From Deltaproteobacteria bacterium (lineage in GTDB: Bacteria > Desulfobacterota > DSM-4660 > Desulfatiglandales > HGW-15): 5,995 bases of DNA. Every line of letters starts with the position of its first letter. The stretch's first letter is position 1. The stretch spans positions 1-5,995 of the forward strand of contig JAHECH010000299.1 in the NCBI GenBank assembly GCA_024641835.1, written 5' to 3'. The notes below the pieces were generated by a model. It had not been told where the DNA came from. It worked only from the letters and a program-made list of their open reading frames with translations, and made no database searches. A program made the position numbers and the translations under genes. Below, one piece after another: positions 5,154 through 5,995 of the stretch.

Positions 5154-5412
5154 GAATGGGGACGCTGTTAGGTTTTTAACTTGACGCAAGAGGGCACTTT
5201 CTTGGCTTTGTATCCAAAAGGGCTTCCTCCAGTCGTTCCCGAAAGTGATTCCTATCGGTATCGCTTCAGAATACTGCCACCCTTTCAATGCCCCTGACCA
5301 TGACGTGGTGCAGGGCACCAGCAGGGTCGATTCGAGATCTCCTTGGCATCATCCACCATTACCACTCCCAAGGCTTCTGCATCAACCTAAAAACCTAACA
5401 GCGTCCCCCTTC
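5154..5412. mobile_element. 259-bp MITE-like element with long inverted ends
   Basis: The core of the ends is a perfect 21-bp inverted repeat at 5158-5178 and 5388-5408 (right end TAAAAACCTAACAGCGTCCC plus C). Allowing mismatches it extends to 5154-5188 and 5378-5412, roughly 35 bp with four or five differences. The interior holds no intact gene. One minus-strand frame (5265 down to a TAA inside the left end at 5176) reads SDTDRNHFRERLEEALLDTK and more, bounded by stops, which may be the tail of a lost gene. The outer right edge coincides with the point where the IstA-like reading frame loses its family pattern, so the element appears to have inserted into, or joined with, that gene. No target duplication is visible. 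Confidence 0.65.
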
Positions 5413-5486
5413 TCACGCAGTTGGTGGCCCCATTTTAATCGGAGAACTTCTTCAATCTTGCGCATGGACAATCTCCTTTTCGTCAT
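5382..5486 (-). pseudogene. IstA-like IS21-family transposase, N-terminal remnant
   Basis: From ATG at 5486 the minus strand reads MTKRRLSMRKIEEVLRLKWG and then HQLREK. This is the characteristic start of IS21-family IstA transposases (the SMRKI-EVLRLKW block leading into the helix-turn-helix). GGGGAGG (forward acctcccc from 5491) precedes the ATG at normal spacing. Family resemblance ends after about 26 residues; the frame then continues through the inverted end of the 259-bp element and stops at 5382-5384. An intact IstA is several hundred residues, so almost all of the gene is missing, and no continuation or IstB gene is visible to the left. The tandem array at 5578-5692 sits upstream, where the IS21 end should be. 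Confidence 0.75.
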
Positions 5487-5577
5487 GGTTACCTCCCCAA
5501 ATAGATTTTGAGGGAGGGTACCCTTGGCAGGATGTATAATCCAGCGCGACTGCTGCTCCGATGAGCCCTGGAGAAAG

Positions 5578-5692
5578 TGGACAGATTACTCCGGAATGGG
5601 TGGACGGATTAAATCGGAATCAGTGGACGGATTGGATCGGAATGGCTGGACGCATTAGCCCGGAATCAGTGGACGGATTGGGCCGGAATACT
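5578..5692. repeat. Five-unit 23-bp tandem array, IS21-type transposon end
   Basis: Five units start at 5578, 5601, 5624, 5647 and 5670, exactly 23 bp apart, each fitting TGGACGGATT then 3-4 variable bases, CGGAAT and three more variable bases. Unit 1 (TGGACAGATT) and unit 4 (TGGACGCATT) differ by one base from the core. IS21-family elements carry multiple copies of such ~20-bp motifs at their ends as transposase binding sites, and this array sits about 90 bp upstream of the IstA-like start, the expected place. The array ends abruptly at 5692-5695, where the duplicated block copy B begins. Confidence 0.8.
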
Positions 5693-5694
5693 CA

Positions 5695-5818
5695 CCCTCC
5701 CGGGGCTGATTGCCCTTCACACCCTTCTTTGGCTTCTTCTCACAGTACAATGCCGCTTCGCTCTTGCCATAGACTCTCGGGAATAACAGCCTTTTTGCCC
5801 TCAAAAAATGCATTATAG
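5695..5818 (-). repeat. 124-bp duplicated block, copy B
   Basis: The first 102 bp are identical to 2058-2159, and the remaining 22 bp differ at five positions. The favoured minus-strand frame reads SDPLKGGYNAFFEGKKAVIP and continues to a TGA at 5740-5742, with a stop upstream, so only about 34 codons remain. Unlike copy A it has no left REP-like end: the IS21 array replaces it directly at 5693-5695. To the right it is followed by a CCCCCT/AGGGGG hairpin (5819-5833) absent from copy A and then by the REP-like end at 5856-5885. Confidence 0.65.
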
Positions 5819-5855
5819 CCCCCTTTCAGGGGGTCACTTTGTCACTATCCCATCC

Positions 5856-5885
5856 GATATCAAACACTTGCCGTGGCCCGACCCC
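5856..5885 (-). repeat. REP-like end motif, copy 3
   Basis: The minus strand reads GGGGTCGGGCCACGGCAAGT followed by GTTTGATATC. It is preceded there by GTAAC, paralleling GTAAT beside copy 2, which suggests that the conserved end includes GTAAY. It marks the right end of the truncated second element. Confidence 0.7.
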
Positions 5886-5905
5886 GTTACGATACATTAC
5901 ACCCT

Positions 5906-5995
5906 TCACCCTTCACGTGCCAACCATTCTTCAGATTCCCTCACTTTGCCTCTTTCTTTAGGTTTAACGACCACGATAACCTGCCGCGCCAAGGT
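5906..5995 (-). CDS. Possible 3' end of an unidentified gene, cut by the window edge
   Basis: From the right edge the minus strand is open for 29 codons to a TGA at 5906-5908: TLARQVIVVVKPKERGKVRE followed by SEEWLAREG. The composition (a beta-strand, then a charged helix) looks like a protein C-terminus, but the length is too short to identify a family and chance cannot be excluded. It sits 20 bp from the REP-like end at 5885, as if the element had landed just downstream of a gene. Confidence 0.3.
   Translation of the reverse strand, partial: TLARQVIVVVKPKERGKVRESEEWLAREG

Noticed and set aside
5022..5318. Minus-strand 98-codon frame containing KNLTASPF
   Set aside because: The KNLTASPF string is the element's inverted end translated (it recurs at 5388-5412 on the other strand). 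The frame spans element, spacer and mazEF -35 box with no ribosome site.
5578..5692. 23-bp tandem repeats as a CRISPR array
   Set aside because: Units follow each other with only 13 semi-conserved bases between cores, there are no unique spacers and no cas genes, and an IstA start lies next to it.
5819..5833. CCCCCT-TTC-AGGGGG hairpin as a terminator
   Set aside because: Neither strand has a T run after the stem, and the loop is only three bases.

Overview
The window looks like an accessory or genome-decay region of a Gram-negative environmental bacterium, possibly a proteobacterium. The reasons are modest: sigma70-type promoter spacing, good Shine-Dalgarno sites, a Sec signal peptide, and boxA-like motifs identical to the core seen in enterobacterial rRNA leaders. 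No rRNA, tRNA or taxonomic marker gene is present, so the assignment is weak. All five convincing genes lie on the minus strand, so the region reads from right to left.

Layout from the left. Positions 1-131 hold one copy of a 131-bp repeat that recurs at 3773-3903 with only two mismatches. An exported TIM-barrel amidohydrolase follows (395-1768). Positions 1938-2248 form a non-autonomous element with 27-bp imperfect inverted ends (REP-like GGGGTCGGGCCACG core); it contains a block repeated at 5695-5818. Next comes an unrecognised 459-residue protein whose C-terminal third looks like a HEPN domain (2284-3663), then the second 131-bp repeat, and a small EthD-family dimeric alpha+beta barrel protein (3951-4280). 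A MazE/MazF-type toxin-antitoxin pair (4971-4387) follows, with a near-perfect promoter and a plausible operator.

Right of the toxin-antitoxin pair (5026-5905) I see only mobile-element debris. A five-unit, 23-bp tandem array (5578-5692) and the first ~26 codons of an IstA-like transposase (start 5486) are the end of an IS21-family element. That gene is interrupted or truncated exactly at the outer edge of a 259-bp element with ~35-bp inverted ends (5154-5412). The right edge of the window may hold the 3' end of another minus-strand gene (5906-5995).

The genes do not form an obvious pathway. The toxin-antitoxin pair is a self-contained unit. The EthD gene is flanked by perfect 10-bp inverted copies of an integron-core-like sequence, and a half-attC-like sequence follows the HEPN gene. 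Together with the uniform gene orientation, this suggests, but does not prove, a decayed cassette array later invaded by small repeats. The 131-bp boxA repeat and the HEPN protein are the least explained parts.
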